DNA of 64,000 nucleotides from DATFTE01 sp963840665. GTDB taxonomy: Bacteria > Acidobacteriota > Terriglobia > Terriglobales > Acidobacteriaceae. Positions 15,921 to 25,185 of this stretch are shown piece by piece; within the stretch, counting starts at the first letter, position 1, and each line of letters opens with the position of its first letter. Location: positions 372,001 to 436,000 of the forward strand of contig CAWIZO010000006.1 of the NCBI GenBank assembly GCA_963840665.1, read 5' to 3'. A program made the translations under genes and the position numbers. The notes under the pieces are model-generated. The model was not told the DNA's origin and did no database searches. It saw only the letters and a program-made list of their open reading frames with translations.

Positions 15921-17354
15921 GCCACAAATTTGCGCCAGGGCGACGGCAACTGTCTCATCTTGCTCTGGAAATACCGTGCGGAGGTCGAGCAGCACGCGTC
16001 CCTCTTCCACGCGGACGATCACAGGCGGATCCGAATTACGCAGCGCGGTAGCGAGATCGTCCGCGCTACGGTCTTTGCACTCGATGGCCAGCAGGCGCGT
16101 CGGTAATACAGCTGACGGAGCGGAGCCACCGCCTACGACCGAATCTCCATTAATGATTTCTACCGACAACGCTGCCGACCGCGCTTTCGCGGCAATTCCC
16201 TCCGCACGGCGGCCAATCTCATCTTTCGATAGGCGCATCATGCGAAGAGCAGGGATGGCATCGTGATCGTGCTTTACATAAGCAAGCAGGGTAGCTTCCA
16301 GCGAGGCATAGGTCAGCTTGTCGACCCGCAGAGCTCGAAACAGCGAGTTCGATCGCATGCGCGCGATGAGGTCAGCGCGGCCGCTCAACAAACCCGCCTG
16401 CGGACCTCCCAGCAGTTTGTCACCGCTATAAGTGACCACATCGACGCCCGTACGCAGGCTATCGAGCACTCCGGGTTCGTCATGAATCCCAACCGATCGC
16501 AGATCAAACAGCGCACCGCTGCCGAGATCCTCCATCAGCGGAATATTCTTTGCTCGTGACAAAGCGACGAGATCCGCGAGCTCAGGCTGCTCGGTAAAGC
16601 CGGTGATCTCGAAGTTGGAGCGGTGAACCCGAAGCAGCAGGCGGGTCTTTTCGTTAATGGCGCGCTCGTAATCGGCAATGCGCGTGCGATTGGTAGTGCC
16701 GACTTCCCGCAAAATTGCATTCGACTTCGCCATCACGTCGGGAATGCGGAACGAGCCGCCGATTTCGACCAGCTCTCCGCGCGAGACGATGACTTCGCCG
16801 CCTTCCGCTAGCGTGTTGAGATGCGAGCAGGACGGCCGCGGCATTATTGTTGACGACAATCGTCGAGACTGGGACAGGAGGGCCGACTGTCCCGCCTGAT
16901 TCATCTCCTCAGCCAGCAGTTTGCGGAAAAGGCGATCAACATGGACGTCGCGTTTGCCTCGCTCACCGGTTTCGAGATCAAATTCAAGGTTGGAGTAGGT
17001 CTTGGCACTCTCGCGAACGTGATCCAGCGCCGTACTGGCTAGCGGAGCGCGACCCAGATTCGTATGCAGAATCACTCCGGTGGCATTGATGACCGGACGC
17101 AGGGAGTAACGCAAAGCGCGGCGTAATTGCTTCTCTACGGCCTGCGGAAGCCCCGCGACCGCGAGGTCCAGTCCGTTCGCATCCAAATGGCCCGATGAAA
17201 TCTCTTCGCGCAGCAGTCCCAGTACGGCGCGGGCCGCATCCGTGAGCGCGACCAGGCCGCCTTGATCGGCGAGCCGCGCCAATTCCGGGCGGCGCGCCAG
17301 ATCATCGACTGAAGGCAATTTCCGATAAAGGTCGGCCTTGGCGACAGCTTTCAC
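15915..17354 (-). CDS. selA: L-seryl-tRNA(Sec) selenium transferase, conserved core disrupted
   Basis: The 479-residue PLP enzyme would convert Ser-tRNA(Sec) to Sec-tRNA(Sec). Family motifs are NATGVILHTNLGRAPL near residue 89, EVIVSRGELVEIGGSFR near 195, REVGTTNRTR near 225, and GDKLLGGPQAGLLSG (the PLP lysine) near 318. The family segment VVNNNAAAVLLA is missing from this frame but is readable one frame over at 16833-16866, implying two compensating indels. A GGGACAG/CTGTCCC hairpin sits at the first. The start is GTG 17354. No selB or tRNA-Sec is nearby. The stop codon lies in a word repeat. Confidence 0.82.
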   Translation of the reverse strand: MKAVAKADLYRKLPSVDDLARRPELARLADQGGLVALTDAARAVLGLLREEISSGHLDANGLDLAVAGLPQAVEKQLRRALRYSLRPVINATGVILHTNLGRAPLASTALDHVRESAKTYSNLEFDLETGERGKRDVHVDRLFRKLLAEEMNQAGQSALLSQSRRLSSTIMPRPSCSHLNTLAEGGEVIVSRGELVEIGGSFRIPDVMAKSNAILREVGTTNRTRIADYERAINEKTRLLLRVHRSNFEITGFTEQPELADLVALSRAKNIPLMEDLGSGALFDLRSVGIHDEPGVLDSLRTGVDVVTYSGDKLLGGPQAGLLSGRADLIARMRSNSLFRALRVDKLTYASLEATLLAYVKHDHDAIPALRMMRLSKDEIGRRAEGIAAKARSAALSVEIINGDSVVGGGSAPSAVLPTRLLAIECKDRSADDLATALRNSDPPVIVRVEEGRVLLDLRTVFPEQDETVAVALAQICGV

Positions 17355-17382
17355 GTGTCAAATTATCCCACGGGACGGTCGT

Positions 17383-18147
17383 TCACTTCTGGTTCTCCTG
17401 ATCGATGGTCTGGACTGCATAACGAAAACCGTCAGGCGAAACCTGGATTGGACCTTTGAATGGGCTGTCGATATCCCCTATCGCCACCAGCACCAAAGCC
17501 AACAGGAAAGCAAGAAAAGACACCTGCACCATATGGAGCTTGAAGTTTTCGATACCGAAAAGGCACGAGGAGATGATGGTGACCAGTGCACCCACAATTA
17601 ACACAGCCCACAGCAGCGGAGGCAAGTGACTACGGCTTTGCAGGGCGCGGATCCGCCGGTGCTCGGTCATCTCGCGTAGTTCGCCGAAGGCTTGGTCGAG
17701 TCCCACCTGTTCGGCGGCGCTGTGTGGCTGGACTTCGTTGAGCGCGTCCCAGAAGGGCGGGATGATGCCCCGGCTCATACTGTTGCCATCTCCCATTTCT
17801 CGCCATTCGATATTTACTACGTCCGACGCGTACCCGCGAGCCATTTGCCGGATGCGGCTGCCTTGTGGGTCGGGGAGTGTCTTGGAGATCCGGTAGAGGT
17901 TCACCAGGCAGTTCGACTCCTGCTCCGCGTTGGTTTCCGCCGCGCGAAAGTCTGTCCAGACGTTCGAGAGCATGAACGCAATAAGGACGGCGTACGTAGT
18001 GCCAATAACACCGACATTGGTGCCGATGACATCGTTATGACCGCTGCGGGCACTGGGCTTCCAGAGCCGATGCAGCAAGGCAAGCAGCAGAATGGAAATG
18101 CCGATCGAAGTCGAGATGACCAGGATATCTGCGAATGAACTTTGCAT
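17383..18147 (-). CDS. DUF4239 membrane protein
   Basis: The 254-residue product has two N-terminal membrane helices (residues 8-26 and 45-62, the latter in VGVIGTTYAVLIAFMLSNVW), a soluble loop with conserved acidic residues, and two C-terminal helices (about 180-226). The GTTYAVLIAFM..NVW segment followed by an EAxN-like helix (RAAETNAEQESN) is typical of DUF4239, a bestrophin-like family of unknown function. It lies between selA and recG on the same strand, with no evident link to either. Confidence 0.78.
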   Translation of the reverse strand: MQSSFADILVISTSIGISILLLALLHRLWKPSARSGHNDVIGTNVGVIGTTYAVLIAFMLSNVWTDFRAAETNAEQESNCLVNLYRISKTLPDPQGSRIRQMARGYASDVVNIEWREMGDGNSMSRGIIPPFWDALNEVQPHSAAEQVGLDQAFGELREMTEHRRIRALQSRSHLPPLLWAVLIVGALVTIISSCLFGIENFKLHMVQVSFLAFLLALVLVAIGDIDSPFKGPIQVSPDGFRYAVQTIDQENQK

Positions 18148-18206
18148 GAGGAATTCCTGCTCAAACTGGGCGAAGTGTAATGCGGATATGAGTTCTTCGC
18201 AATTGT

Positions 18207-20363
18207 TTAGCCGACTTCGACGAGTCCGTAGGTGCGCTGCCAGCGCGAGCGCATGTGACGCAAAGCGCGGTTGATTTCTTCCTGGGAAATTTCACTGTTA
18301 GGTCCGGCAAGCACGGCCGCAGCTTCGCGCTTGGCTACTTCCAGCAGTTCGCGATCGCGGATCAGGCTGGCGACCTGAAAGCTCGGTAGCCCCGCTTGAC
18401 GCGTGCCGAAAAACTCGCCCGGGCCGCGCAGTTCGAGGTCGAGTTCGGCGATCTGGAATCCGTCGGTAGTGCGCACCATGGCATTCAGACGGCGGTCGCC
18501 TTCTTCGGAGACCTTGCCTCCGGTCATGAGGATGCAGTAAGACTTGGCGACACCACGTCCGATGCGTCCGCGAAGCTGGTGCAGTTGGGCCAGGCCAAAG
18601 CGCTCGGCATGTTCGATGACCATGACGTTGGCGTTGGCGACGTCCACGCCCACTTCGATCACGGTCGTCGAGACGAGAATATCGATCTCTCCTCTTTGGA
18701 ATAGCCGCATGACCTGTTCTTTCAGGTCGGCTTCCATGCGTCCATGGAGCACCGCGACGTGCCGGTCCGGAAAAACCTTGGTGCTGAGCTCCTTGTACAT
18801 CTTCATCGCCGCCTTGAGTTCGCTCTCTTCGTTCTCTTCAATCACGGGATAGACGACATAAGCCTGGTGTCCGGCTGCGACCTGCTTGCCGACGAATTCC
18901 CATACTTTCTCTGCACTGTCATCTGTGACACGCTTCGTGACAATGGGCGTACGCCCCGGAGGCAGTTCGTCGAGCACGCTGATGTCGAGGTCGCCGTAGA
19001 GCGTAAGCGCAAGGGTTCGAGGGATCGGCGTGGCCGTCATTACCAGGACATCAGGCTCGGGATCGGGGCCAGCCGTCGTTCCGCGATCTTTCTTCATCAA
19101 CTTGAACCTTTGCATCACCCCGAAGCGATGTTGCTCATCTACGACAACCAGACCCAGCTTGGCGAATTCGACTCTCTGTTCGATCAAAGCATGCGTGCCA
19201 ATCACCAGTTGCGCGTTGCCTTGCCCAATGTGGCGGCGAATCTCACGCTTGCGGTCATCTTCGAGCGAGCCGGTAAGCAGGACGACGCGGTACCCGGCAT
19301 TCTCAAGAATTCGCCGCGCGGAGAAGTAATGCTGCTGGGCGAGAATTTCGGTGGGAGCCATCAGCGCGACCTGGTAGCCGTTCTCGATGGCGATCACGGC
19401 GGCTTCAAATGCCACGATGGTCTTGCCCGATCCCACGTCGCCCTGCAAAAGCCGTCGCATAGGAGACGCTTTCTCCATGTCGGAGGCGATTTCTTTCAGA
19501 ACGCGCTTCTGCGCGCCCGTCGGATGAAACGGCAGAATCTTCTTCACTGCCTCGCGTACCCGGTCATCCAGACGGAAAGCAATGCCGGTCTGCGACTTCT
19601 GCTCGCGGCGTTTCAGCTCCAGCCCGAGTTCCACAAAAAACAGTTCTTCAAAGATGAGGCGGATGTGGGCCTGCGTCCGGAACGATTGCAGGTCGGTGAG
19701 GCTCTCCCCGGCCTCCGGCCAATGCACCTTGCGGATCGCCTCGAAGGTCGAGATCAGCCCCAGCCGTTTTCGCACCGCTTCCGGAATCGCTTCCGGCAGT
19801 TCGGGAGTCAGATTGTCGACCGTGGTGCGAATAATGCGCCGAAACCAGCGTGAGGTCAGCCTCCCGTTTCCCGCCGACTCATAAATCGGCACAATGCGCC
19901 CGACTTCTAACGATTCGCCCAGTTTGCGATCGCCCTCGGCTCCATCGTCGCCGCCTTCATCCAGGATCTCGAATTGCGGCTGTACCAGTTGCAATTCGCC
20001 GTCACGTCCGGTTTCGACTTTCCCGTACAGAGCCACCAACTGGCCGGGCTTGAACTTGTCCCGGAGATAGGCCCCGTGAAACCAGAGGCATTTCAGGCGA
20101 GTCCTTCCCTGTCCCGCCGTCATCTGAAAAATAGGCATGCGGCGGGTACTGAATAGGCCTGAGGTGCGTACCTCTGCGATGACGGTGGCCATCTCACCGG
20201 CTCGCAACTCCTCGATTCCCCGGGGGTTGAGCCGGTCTTCGTAGCGGAAGGGCAGATAGTGCAGTAGGTCGCCGACGGTATGAATGCCTTTGGCCGACAG
20301 AATTCCGGCCAGGCGGGGGCCAATCCCCTTGACGTACTGCACAGCGGTGCCCGGTTCCAGCAT
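18207..20363 (-). CDS. recG: ATP-dependent DNA helicase RecG
   Basis: The 718-residue helicase remodels stalled replication forks and branched DNA. The N-terminal wedge/OB domain contains YVKGIGPRLAGIL and HYLPFRYEDR. Helicase motifs are LLQGDVGSGKT (Walker A) near residue 312, VVDEQHRFGV near 412, MTATPIPRTL near 445, and the C-terminal STTVIEVGVDVANA and QLRGRIGRG. Length is close to the family norm. The ATG at 20363 yields the expected MLEPGTAVQYVKG. It is divergent from a small membrane-protein gene. Confidence 0.95.
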   Translation of the reverse strand: MLEPGTAVQYVKGIGPRLAGILSAKGIHTVGDLLHYLPFRYEDRLNPRGIEELRAGEMATVIAEVRTSGLFSTRRMPIFQMTAGQGRTRLKCLWFHGAYLRDKFKPGQLVALYGKVETGRDGELQLVQPQFEILDEGGDDGAEGDRKLGESLEVGRIVPIYESAGNGRLTSRWFRRIIRTTVDNLTPELPEAIPEAVRKRLGLISTFEAIRKVHWPEAGESLTDLQSFRTQAHIRLIFEELFFVELGLELKRREQKSQTGIAFRLDDRVREAVKKILPFHPTGAQKRVLKEIASDMEKASPMRRLLQGDVGSGKTIVAFEAAVIAIENGYQVALMAPTEILAQQHYFSARRILENAGYRVVLLTGSLEDDRKREIRRHIGQGNAQLVIGTHALIEQRVEFAKLGLVVVDEQHRFGVMQRFKLMKKDRGTTAGPDPEPDVLVMTATPIPRTLALTLYGDLDISVLDELPPGRTPIVTKRVTDDSAEKVWEFVGKQVAAGHQAYVVYPVIEENEESELKAAMKMYKELSTKVFPDRHVAVLHGRMEADLKEQVMRLFQRGEIDILVSTTVIEVGVDVANANVMVIEHAERFGLAQLHQLRGRIGRGVAKSYCILMTGGKVSEEGDRRLNAMVRTTDGFQIAELDLELRGPGEFFGTRQAGLPSFQVASLIRDRELLEVAKREAAAVLAGPNSEISQEEINRALRHMRSRWQRTYGLVEVG

Positions 20364-20427
20364 CTCAAGGGATGTTAGCAGGCGAATGCCTGCGGCGTTT
20401 AGGATGCCAGCACCAAGGCGGATAGCG

Positions 20428-20652
20428 GTGTCTAAAACTGGGGTGAGTAATTTCGTGCACGCGCTGATCGCGGTTTTGGGCGGGAATGCGATCTATTTCC
20501 TGATCATGCCGTACCTGCCAGCACCGGCCCGCCATGTCGCTCCCCATCTTGATCTGGGGCTGGTCGTGGATTTCTGGATCTGCCTTGTGATCCTGGGCGT
20601 GATAAAAACCTTTGCTCGCGGGCGCGAACGATCGAAGCCGCAGAACCTGTAA
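20428..20652 (+). CDS. Small two-helix membrane protein
   Basis: From a GTG at 20428 (AAGG 9 nt upstream) the frame encodes about 74 residues with two hydrophobic segments (ALIAVLGGNAIYFLIM and LGLVVDFWICLVILGVI) and a basic tail (ARGRERSKPQ). The frame is open further upstream but there overlaps the recG start antisense. The composition is convincing for a real membrane protein. I recognise no family. Confidence 0.5.
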   Translation: MSKTGVSNFVHALIAVLGGNAIYFLIMPYLPAPARHVAPHLDLGLVVDFWICLVILGVIKTFARGRERSKPQNL

Positions 20653-20768
20653 AACCACGCTGTGTAATTCGCCCATTCCTTCCTAAAAGGCCGGATCCAT
20701 TTGCCGGGTCCAGATTTTCGTTCTCAGCATAATTGAAACGAGTGTGTCATTTATGCTAGCTTTGCCTG

Positions 20769-21353
20769 ATGAGCCGAACCGTGGACGAAAAACGCCCGGG
20801 AGAACTGCGGGACGCCATCGTCCACTATCTAGTTAAGAACGGGCTGACGGGGCTGTCGCTCCGGCCGCTCGCCAAAGCGCTAGGGTGCACTCCCCGCGTT
20901 CTGCTCTACCACTTTGGATCGAAGGAAAAGATGGTGATCGAAGTTCTGGCACAGATCAGGGAACACCAGCGTGCCTCCTACGACCAAGTGGAAGCTCCCA
21001 GCTTTGGCGAGGCTTGCCTGAAGATCTGGGAACGCATGAGCGCTCCCGACTCTGAACCGCTCTTCCGGCTGTTTTTTGAGACCTACGGCATGGCGCTGCG
21101 TTACCCCAAAATTTACAAAGCATTCCTGCACGACACCATCGAGGATTGGCTGCAAAACATAGCCGAACCACTCTGTCGCGAGGGCTGGAGCCCACGCGAT
21201 GCGCGCGCGTTCGCAACTATCGTCCTGGCTGGATTGCGGGGCTTCATGCTCGATTTTTGCACCACTCACGACCGCAACCGTCTGGATCAGGCTGTAAGTC
21301 TGTGGCTTCGCGGGTTGGATTCCATGCTGCCTGCTGATCGGAAGGCTTTGTAA
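20769..21353 (+). CDS. TetR-family transcriptional regulator
   Basis: The 194-residue protein has a TetR helix-turn-helix at residues about 15-60 (GLSLRPLAKALGCTPRVLLYHFGSKEKM), followed by an all-helical ligand domain. The stop codon is 3 nt before the start of a membrane-anchored metallo-beta-lactamase, so the two form an operon. The regulator may control that hydrolase or respond to its substrate. No clear palindromic operator was seen in the 116 nt upstream. Confidence 0.88.
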   Translation: MSRTVDEKRPGELRDAIVHYLVKNGLTGLSLRPLAKALGCTPRVLLYHFGSKEKMVIEVLAQIREHQRASYDQVEAPSFGEACLKIWERMSAPDSEPLFRLFFETYGMALRYPKIYKAFLHDTIEDWLQNIAEPLCREGWSPRDARAFATIVLAGLRGFMLDFCTTHDRNRLDQAVSLWLRGLDSMLPADRKAL

Positions 21354-21356
21354 AGT

Positions 21357-22370
21357 ATGACAATTCAAAAAGAGCGCATCTTTTGGTGCTTGCTGGTCGC
21401 TGCCATAATCCTTACGTCATTGGGTGGATGGGCTGAACTCGCCCCCGGCTCAATGGACGTTCATTGGAACGAAGGCGCTCCCAATTGCGCCAACAACCCC
21501 CAGCCCCCTCTGCAGGTGCACCCGTACAATGCCCAAACCCTCATTCTTCGCGAGAACCTTTCCTCCACCTTCGAAGCACCTTTCATGTACCTGTTGATTG
21601 GATCTAAGAGAGCAGTTTTGATCGACACCGGCGACGTTGCCGATCCAAACCAAATGCCGCTCGCGAAGACCGTGATGGACCTGTTGTCTGGGGACGCAGC
21701 CACAAAGCTCCCTCTACTTGTCGTTCACACTCACCGGCACTCGGATCATCGCACCGGGGATGCACAGTTCGCTCACCTAGCCAATGTTGAGGTAGTTGGT
21801 TTCGATCTGGATAGCGTTCGGCGTTATTACAAATTCACCGACTGGCCGGAAGGCATAGCCCAGATCGATTTGGGTGATCGAACTGTCGACGTGCTCCCGA
21901 CACCGGGCCACAACGAGACTGAGGTCTCGTTCTACGACCGGAATACGGGATTGTTCTTTTCCGGCGACTTCCTGCTTGCTGGACGTCTGATGATCGATGA
22001 CACTCCGGCCGAGATCGCCAGCGCGGAGCGAGTCGCAGCCTTCGTCAAAGATCGCCCCATCAGCTTCGTGCTAGGTGGGCACATCGAAAAGGATACCGAC
22101 GGGAACACGTTTCCTTGGGAATCTCAATATCATCCTCACGAAGCCGCCTTGCAGATGACGAAAGACGACCTGCTCGCGCTGCCCGGCGTGGTCCGCAGTT
22201 TCAACGGTTTCTACAACACCAACGGCAAATTCATCATGATGAACGCGATACGCCTGCTGATTGCAGAGGCCATTCTCGCGGCGGCCATACTGGCCGGAAT
22301 CGTGTGGGCGCTGGTTCGGTATATCCGGCGCAGGCGCGCCCGCAAGGTTAGGAACCAAGTCCAAGCCTGA
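21357..22370 (+). CDS. Membrane-anchored metallo-beta-lactamase-fold hydrolase
   Basis: The 337-residue protein has an N-terminal membrane helix (residues 8-26) and a second helix near the C terminus (LLIAEAILAAAILAGIVWALV), followed by a basic RRRRARK tail. Between them is an MBL domain with HTHRHSDH (HxHxDH) near residue 124, a TPGHNETEVSF metal site and FSGDFLL. The domain should face the periplasm. The substrate is unknown; GHIEKD near the end fits a glyoxalase II-like pocket. It is coupled to the TetR gene upstream. Confidence 0.83.
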   Translation: MTIQKERIFWCLLVAAIILTSLGGWAELAPGSMDVHWNEGAPNCANNPQPPLQVHPYNAQTLILRENLSSTFEAPFMYLLIGSKRAVLIDTGDVADPNQMPLAKTVMDLLSGDAATKLPLLVVHTHRHSDHRTGDAQFAHLANVEVVGFDLDSVRRYYKFTDWPEGIAQIDLGDRTVDVLPTPGHNETEVSFYDRNTGLFFSGDFLLAGRLMIDDTPAEIASAERVAAFVKDRPISFVLGGHIEKDTDGNTFPWESQYHPHEAALQMTKDDLLALPGVVRSFNGFYNTNGKFIMMNAIRLLIAEAILAAAILAGIVWALVRYIRRRRARKVRNQVQA

Positions 22371-22465
22371 CCGGCCTGCTGGCAAAGTCTGGAATCTGCA
22401 CGCTCCCCTACGTTACTTTGGGAACCTCGGTAACCCCTTGTCCTCAAGTTACAATTCGGGGAGTC

Positions 22466-23962
22466 ATGCAGAAAATCGCTCTCCTTTACGACGCGAGTCA
22501 GGCGGTCCTGTCGACATTCGACTTGGACGAAGTGCTGCAACAGATCCTGATCATCGCGGGCGATTATTTCCATTTGGAAAATGTCGCTATCCTTTTGTTG
22601 GACAAAGAGACGAACGCGCTCCGTCCTCGATGCCAGGTGGGCTGGGACGAGGGCTGCGACAAGATCTCATTGCCCTTAGGAACCGGGATCACGGGCAACG
22701 CCGCGGTCCAGAAGCGGCCGCTCTACGTGCCCGACGTGAGCAAGGATTCCCGGTACATTCCGTCTGCCGCAAAAACGCGCTCGGAACTCGCAGTGCCGCT
22801 GATGGTGCGCGATGAAGTGGTGGGGGTCCTCGATTGTCAGAGCGAGAACCTCGACCACTTCACCGCCGAGATGACCGATTTGCTGACGCTCTTTTCGACG
22901 CAGTGCTCGATGGCTCTGCAGAATGCACGGCTGTACTCGCTTGAAAGGCGCAGAGCGCTGCAACTGGAAGCCATTAATGCGATTGCCCAGCAAACCACGG
23001 CCGTCCTGGACCTGAAAGAGCTGCTTTCCAAAGTGTGCCTTCTGATCCAGCATGCCTTCCAGATTTCACACGTCGCTGTCTTACTGAAGGACGAGGACGA
23101 AGTCGTGCTGCGCGCACAGTACGGCGAACTCACCCCGCAGGTGCAGGAAGGCGGCAGGATGTCAGCGGCGCAGGGTCTTTGGGGACAAGCTCTTACCCTG
23201 GGTCGTACTGTCATCGGCAATGACATTCAGGAACCTCCCGGCCACGTTGGCTTTTACCTCGAGACGCGCTCTCGCATGTGTATCCCTCTGGTGGCATTCG
23301 GACAGACGCTGGGTGTGTTAGTCCTCGACAGCAACAAAAAAGGTGCGTTTAACGCACAGGATGTGCAGCCGCTCGAGTCGGTCGCCGACATTTGCGCCAC
23401 GGCCATCCAGAACGCGCACTACGTCGACCGCGTCAAGCAGCTCGCTTACCTTGATGGATTGACCGGCATTTTCAACCGGCGCTATTTCGAAGTTCGAATC
23501 CTGGAGGAAATCGAAAGGGCACGGCGTTTCGAATCCGGGATGTCGGTTCTCATGGTCGACATCGATCAGTTCAAACGCCTGAACGACGAGTTCGGACATT
23601 TGCTCGGCGATGAGGTTCTCCGCCAGGTGTCTTCGATCTTCCACCAGCACGTCCGCAAGATTGATGTGGTTTGCCGTTACGGCGGCGAGGAATTTGCCAT
23701 CATTCTCTCGCAGACCGACACCCAGCACGCAATTACCATCGCGGAAAAACTTCGCAGGCTGGTGGATGAATGGCAGTTCCCGGGTGTGGCCCGGCTGGTC
23801 ACCATCAGCGCGGGAGTAGCGAGTTTCCCGCAAAACGGCAATACCCGTGACGAATTAGTGCGCGCCGCCGACGCCGGGCTCTACGCCGCAAAACAAGCGG
23901 GTCGCAATCGTGTATGCGTTCCCAGCGGCTGCAAAGCCGTAGCCCAAGCCACTGGCGACTAG
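22466..23962 (+). CDS. Diguanylate cyclase with two GAF domains
   Basis: The 498-residue cytoplasmic protein starts at the ATG at 22466, with GGGGAG just upstream. GAF 1 spans about residues 10-150 and GAF 2 about 170-320; both lack an obvious cofactor cysteine assignment. The GGDEF domain (about 335-490) has an active GGEEF motif at residue 406, and RKID exactly five residues before it, a classic RxxD product-inhibition site. It should make c-di-GMP with feedback control. A PilZ protein at 9.2 kb is a plausible type of receiver. Confidence 0.92.
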   Translation: MQKIALLYDASQAVLSTFDLDEVLQQILIIAGDYFHLENVAILLLDKETNALRPRCQVGWDEGCDKISLPLGTGITGNAAVQKRPLYVPDVSKDSRYIPSAAKTRSELAVPLMVRDEVVGVLDCQSENLDHFTAEMTDLLTLFSTQCSMALQNARLYSLERRRALQLEAINAIAQQTTAVLDLKELLSKVCLLIQHAFQISHVAVLLKDEDEVVLRAQYGELTPQVQEGGRMSAAQGLWGQALTLGRTVIGNDIQEPPGHVGFYLETRSRMCIPLVAFGQTLGVLVLDSNKKGAFNAQDVQPLESVADICATAIQNAHYVDRVKQLAYLDGLTGIFNRRYFEVRILEEIERARRFESGMSVLMVDIDQFKRLNDEFGHLLGDEVLRQVSSIFHQHVRKIDVVCRYGGEEFAIILSQTDTQHAITIAEKLRRLVDEWQFPGVARLVTISAGVASFPQNGNTRDELVRAADAGLYAAKQAGRNRVCVPSGCKAVAQATGD

Positions 23963-24011
23963 AAACGAACCATCTGCGACAGGCGCGGCGTAAGCTTGCC
24001 TTGGAGATCAC

Positions 24012-24040
24012 AAAAAAAGACGCAGCGCAGAGCTGCGTCT
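24012..24040 (-). terminator. Intrinsic terminator of the sigma/anti-sigma/DUF4097/PDZ operon
   Basis: Read on the minus strand, AGACGCAGC pairs with GCTGCGTCT around a 5-nt loop and is followed by a run of seven Ts. It lies 26 nt after the stop of the PDZ gene. On the plus strand no T-run follows, so it belongs to the minus-strand operon. Confidence 0.85.
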
Positions 24041-24065
24041 CTACAGAAAGATTCTCTTAACGCCC

Positions 24066-25175
24066 TCAGAGCTCGGCCCAGTCCCCTTTAAACTCGTGGC
24101 GCCACTTTTCTTGCATTTGCCGCTGTTGTTTTCGCATATCTTCCTGCATCTTTCGCAGGTCTCTCCTGATTTGCTCCTGTTCCCGGCGCCATTCTCTCGT
24201 GGCCTCCTGCATCTCCGGCTTTATGCGTTCGGCCTCGCGAGCGGCCATCGCCAGCTCGGGCCTCGCCCGTGCAAGTTCGGCTTGCGCTGCTAGCATCTCA
24301 CGACGCGTTTCCGCGTCAATTTCCGGAGCGTCAAGGCTCTCTTCGTACATCTGCGACTGCTTGCGGCTGGGAAGAGATAGGGTAATCGTCTGCTCTTTCT
24401 TATCGCGTAACACGCCGATCGATACCGTACTGTCCTTCCGCGATTGCAGCGTGCGGCTGAAGTCGCTGGCGTCACTAATGCGCTCTCCGTTAACCTTCAC
24501 AATCACATCGCCTGCGCGGAAGCCGGCCTTTTCCGCCGGGGTACCCTTCTCGACCGAGCGCACCAGAACGCCTTCACCGTTCCGGGCTCCAAAATAGTCG
24601 CCAAGCTGCGGAGTCAGGTTCTCAAGCATCAATCCGCTGCGCGCCGAGGAATGCACGACGACAATCGACATAGGAATGTCGATATCCGGCATCGGTGGGA
24701 TGGGGGGAATCGGAGGGATGCGGTAAGTCTCCGAGTAATTTTCGTGGTCCGAATAGGAGTAGGAGAATGACTTCTTGCGGTCCGCGAGCTGCACCTTTAC
24801 CGTCAGTGGCTGACCGTGGCGGCTCAGGCCGAGCGTAACCACCCGCCCCGGTGGCACTTCATGAATCATGCGGCGCAACTGCTCGACGCTCTCCACTTCG
24901 GCGCCGTTCAGGCTCAGGATGACGTCATGCTCCTTGACGCCGGCCTTGCCGGCAGGAGCGTCCTGATCCACCATGGTGACTTCCACGCCCTTTTCTTCTT
25001 TTAGATTGAGGGCGCCGAGGCGATCGGTGCTGACGTCGCGGGTATCCACTCCGAGATAAGAACTGCCCGGCTCGTCGCTGGGAAAGCCAAACCCTTCTCC
25101 ATACCCGGCCGAGCCCGCCCACAGGCCAGTCACCAGCAGCATGAATGTGATTGTGATCAGAGTGATGTGGCGCAT
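24066..25175 (-). CDS. Exported two-PDZ-domain protein with a C-terminal coiled coil
   Basis: The start at 25175 (GAGGGGGGA just upstream) gives a signal peptide (MRHITLITITFMLLVTGLWA). PDZ 1 covers about residues 40-130 (GVEVTMVDQDAPAGKAGVKEHD) and PDZ 2 about 185-275 (GVLVRSVEKGTPAEKAGFRAGD). A proline-rich IPPIPPIPP linker lies between them. The last 90 residues are a charged coiled coil (REAERIKPEMQEATREWRRE). No trypsin-like catalytic domain is present, so it is an adaptor rather than a DegP protease. It is the last gene of a four-gene operon headed by an ECF sigma factor. Confidence 0.85.
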   Translation of the reverse strand: MRHITLITITFMLLVTGLWAGSAGYGEGFGFPSDEPGSSYLGVDTRDVSTDRLGALNLKEEKGVEVTMVDQDAPAGKAGVKEHDVILSLNGAEVESVEQLRRMIHEVPPGRVVTLGLSRHGQPLTVKVQLADRKKSFSYSYSDHENYSETYRIPPIPPIPPMPDIDIPMSIVVVHSSARSGLMLENLTPQLGDYFGARNGEGVLVRSVEKGTPAEKAGFRAGDVIVKVNGERISDASDFSRTLQSRKDSTVSIGVLRDKKEQTITLSLPSRKQSQMYEESLDAPEIDAETRREMLAAQAELARARPELAMAAREAERIKPEMQEATREWRREQEQIRRDLRKMQEDMRKQQRQMQEKWRHEFKGDWAEL

Positions 25176-25185
25176 ATTCCCCCCT

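Noticed and set aside
18744..19853. 369-codon frame antisense to recG
   Set aside because: The recG motifs on the other strand are complete; the antisense product is rich in His, Arg and Asp as expected for a shadow.
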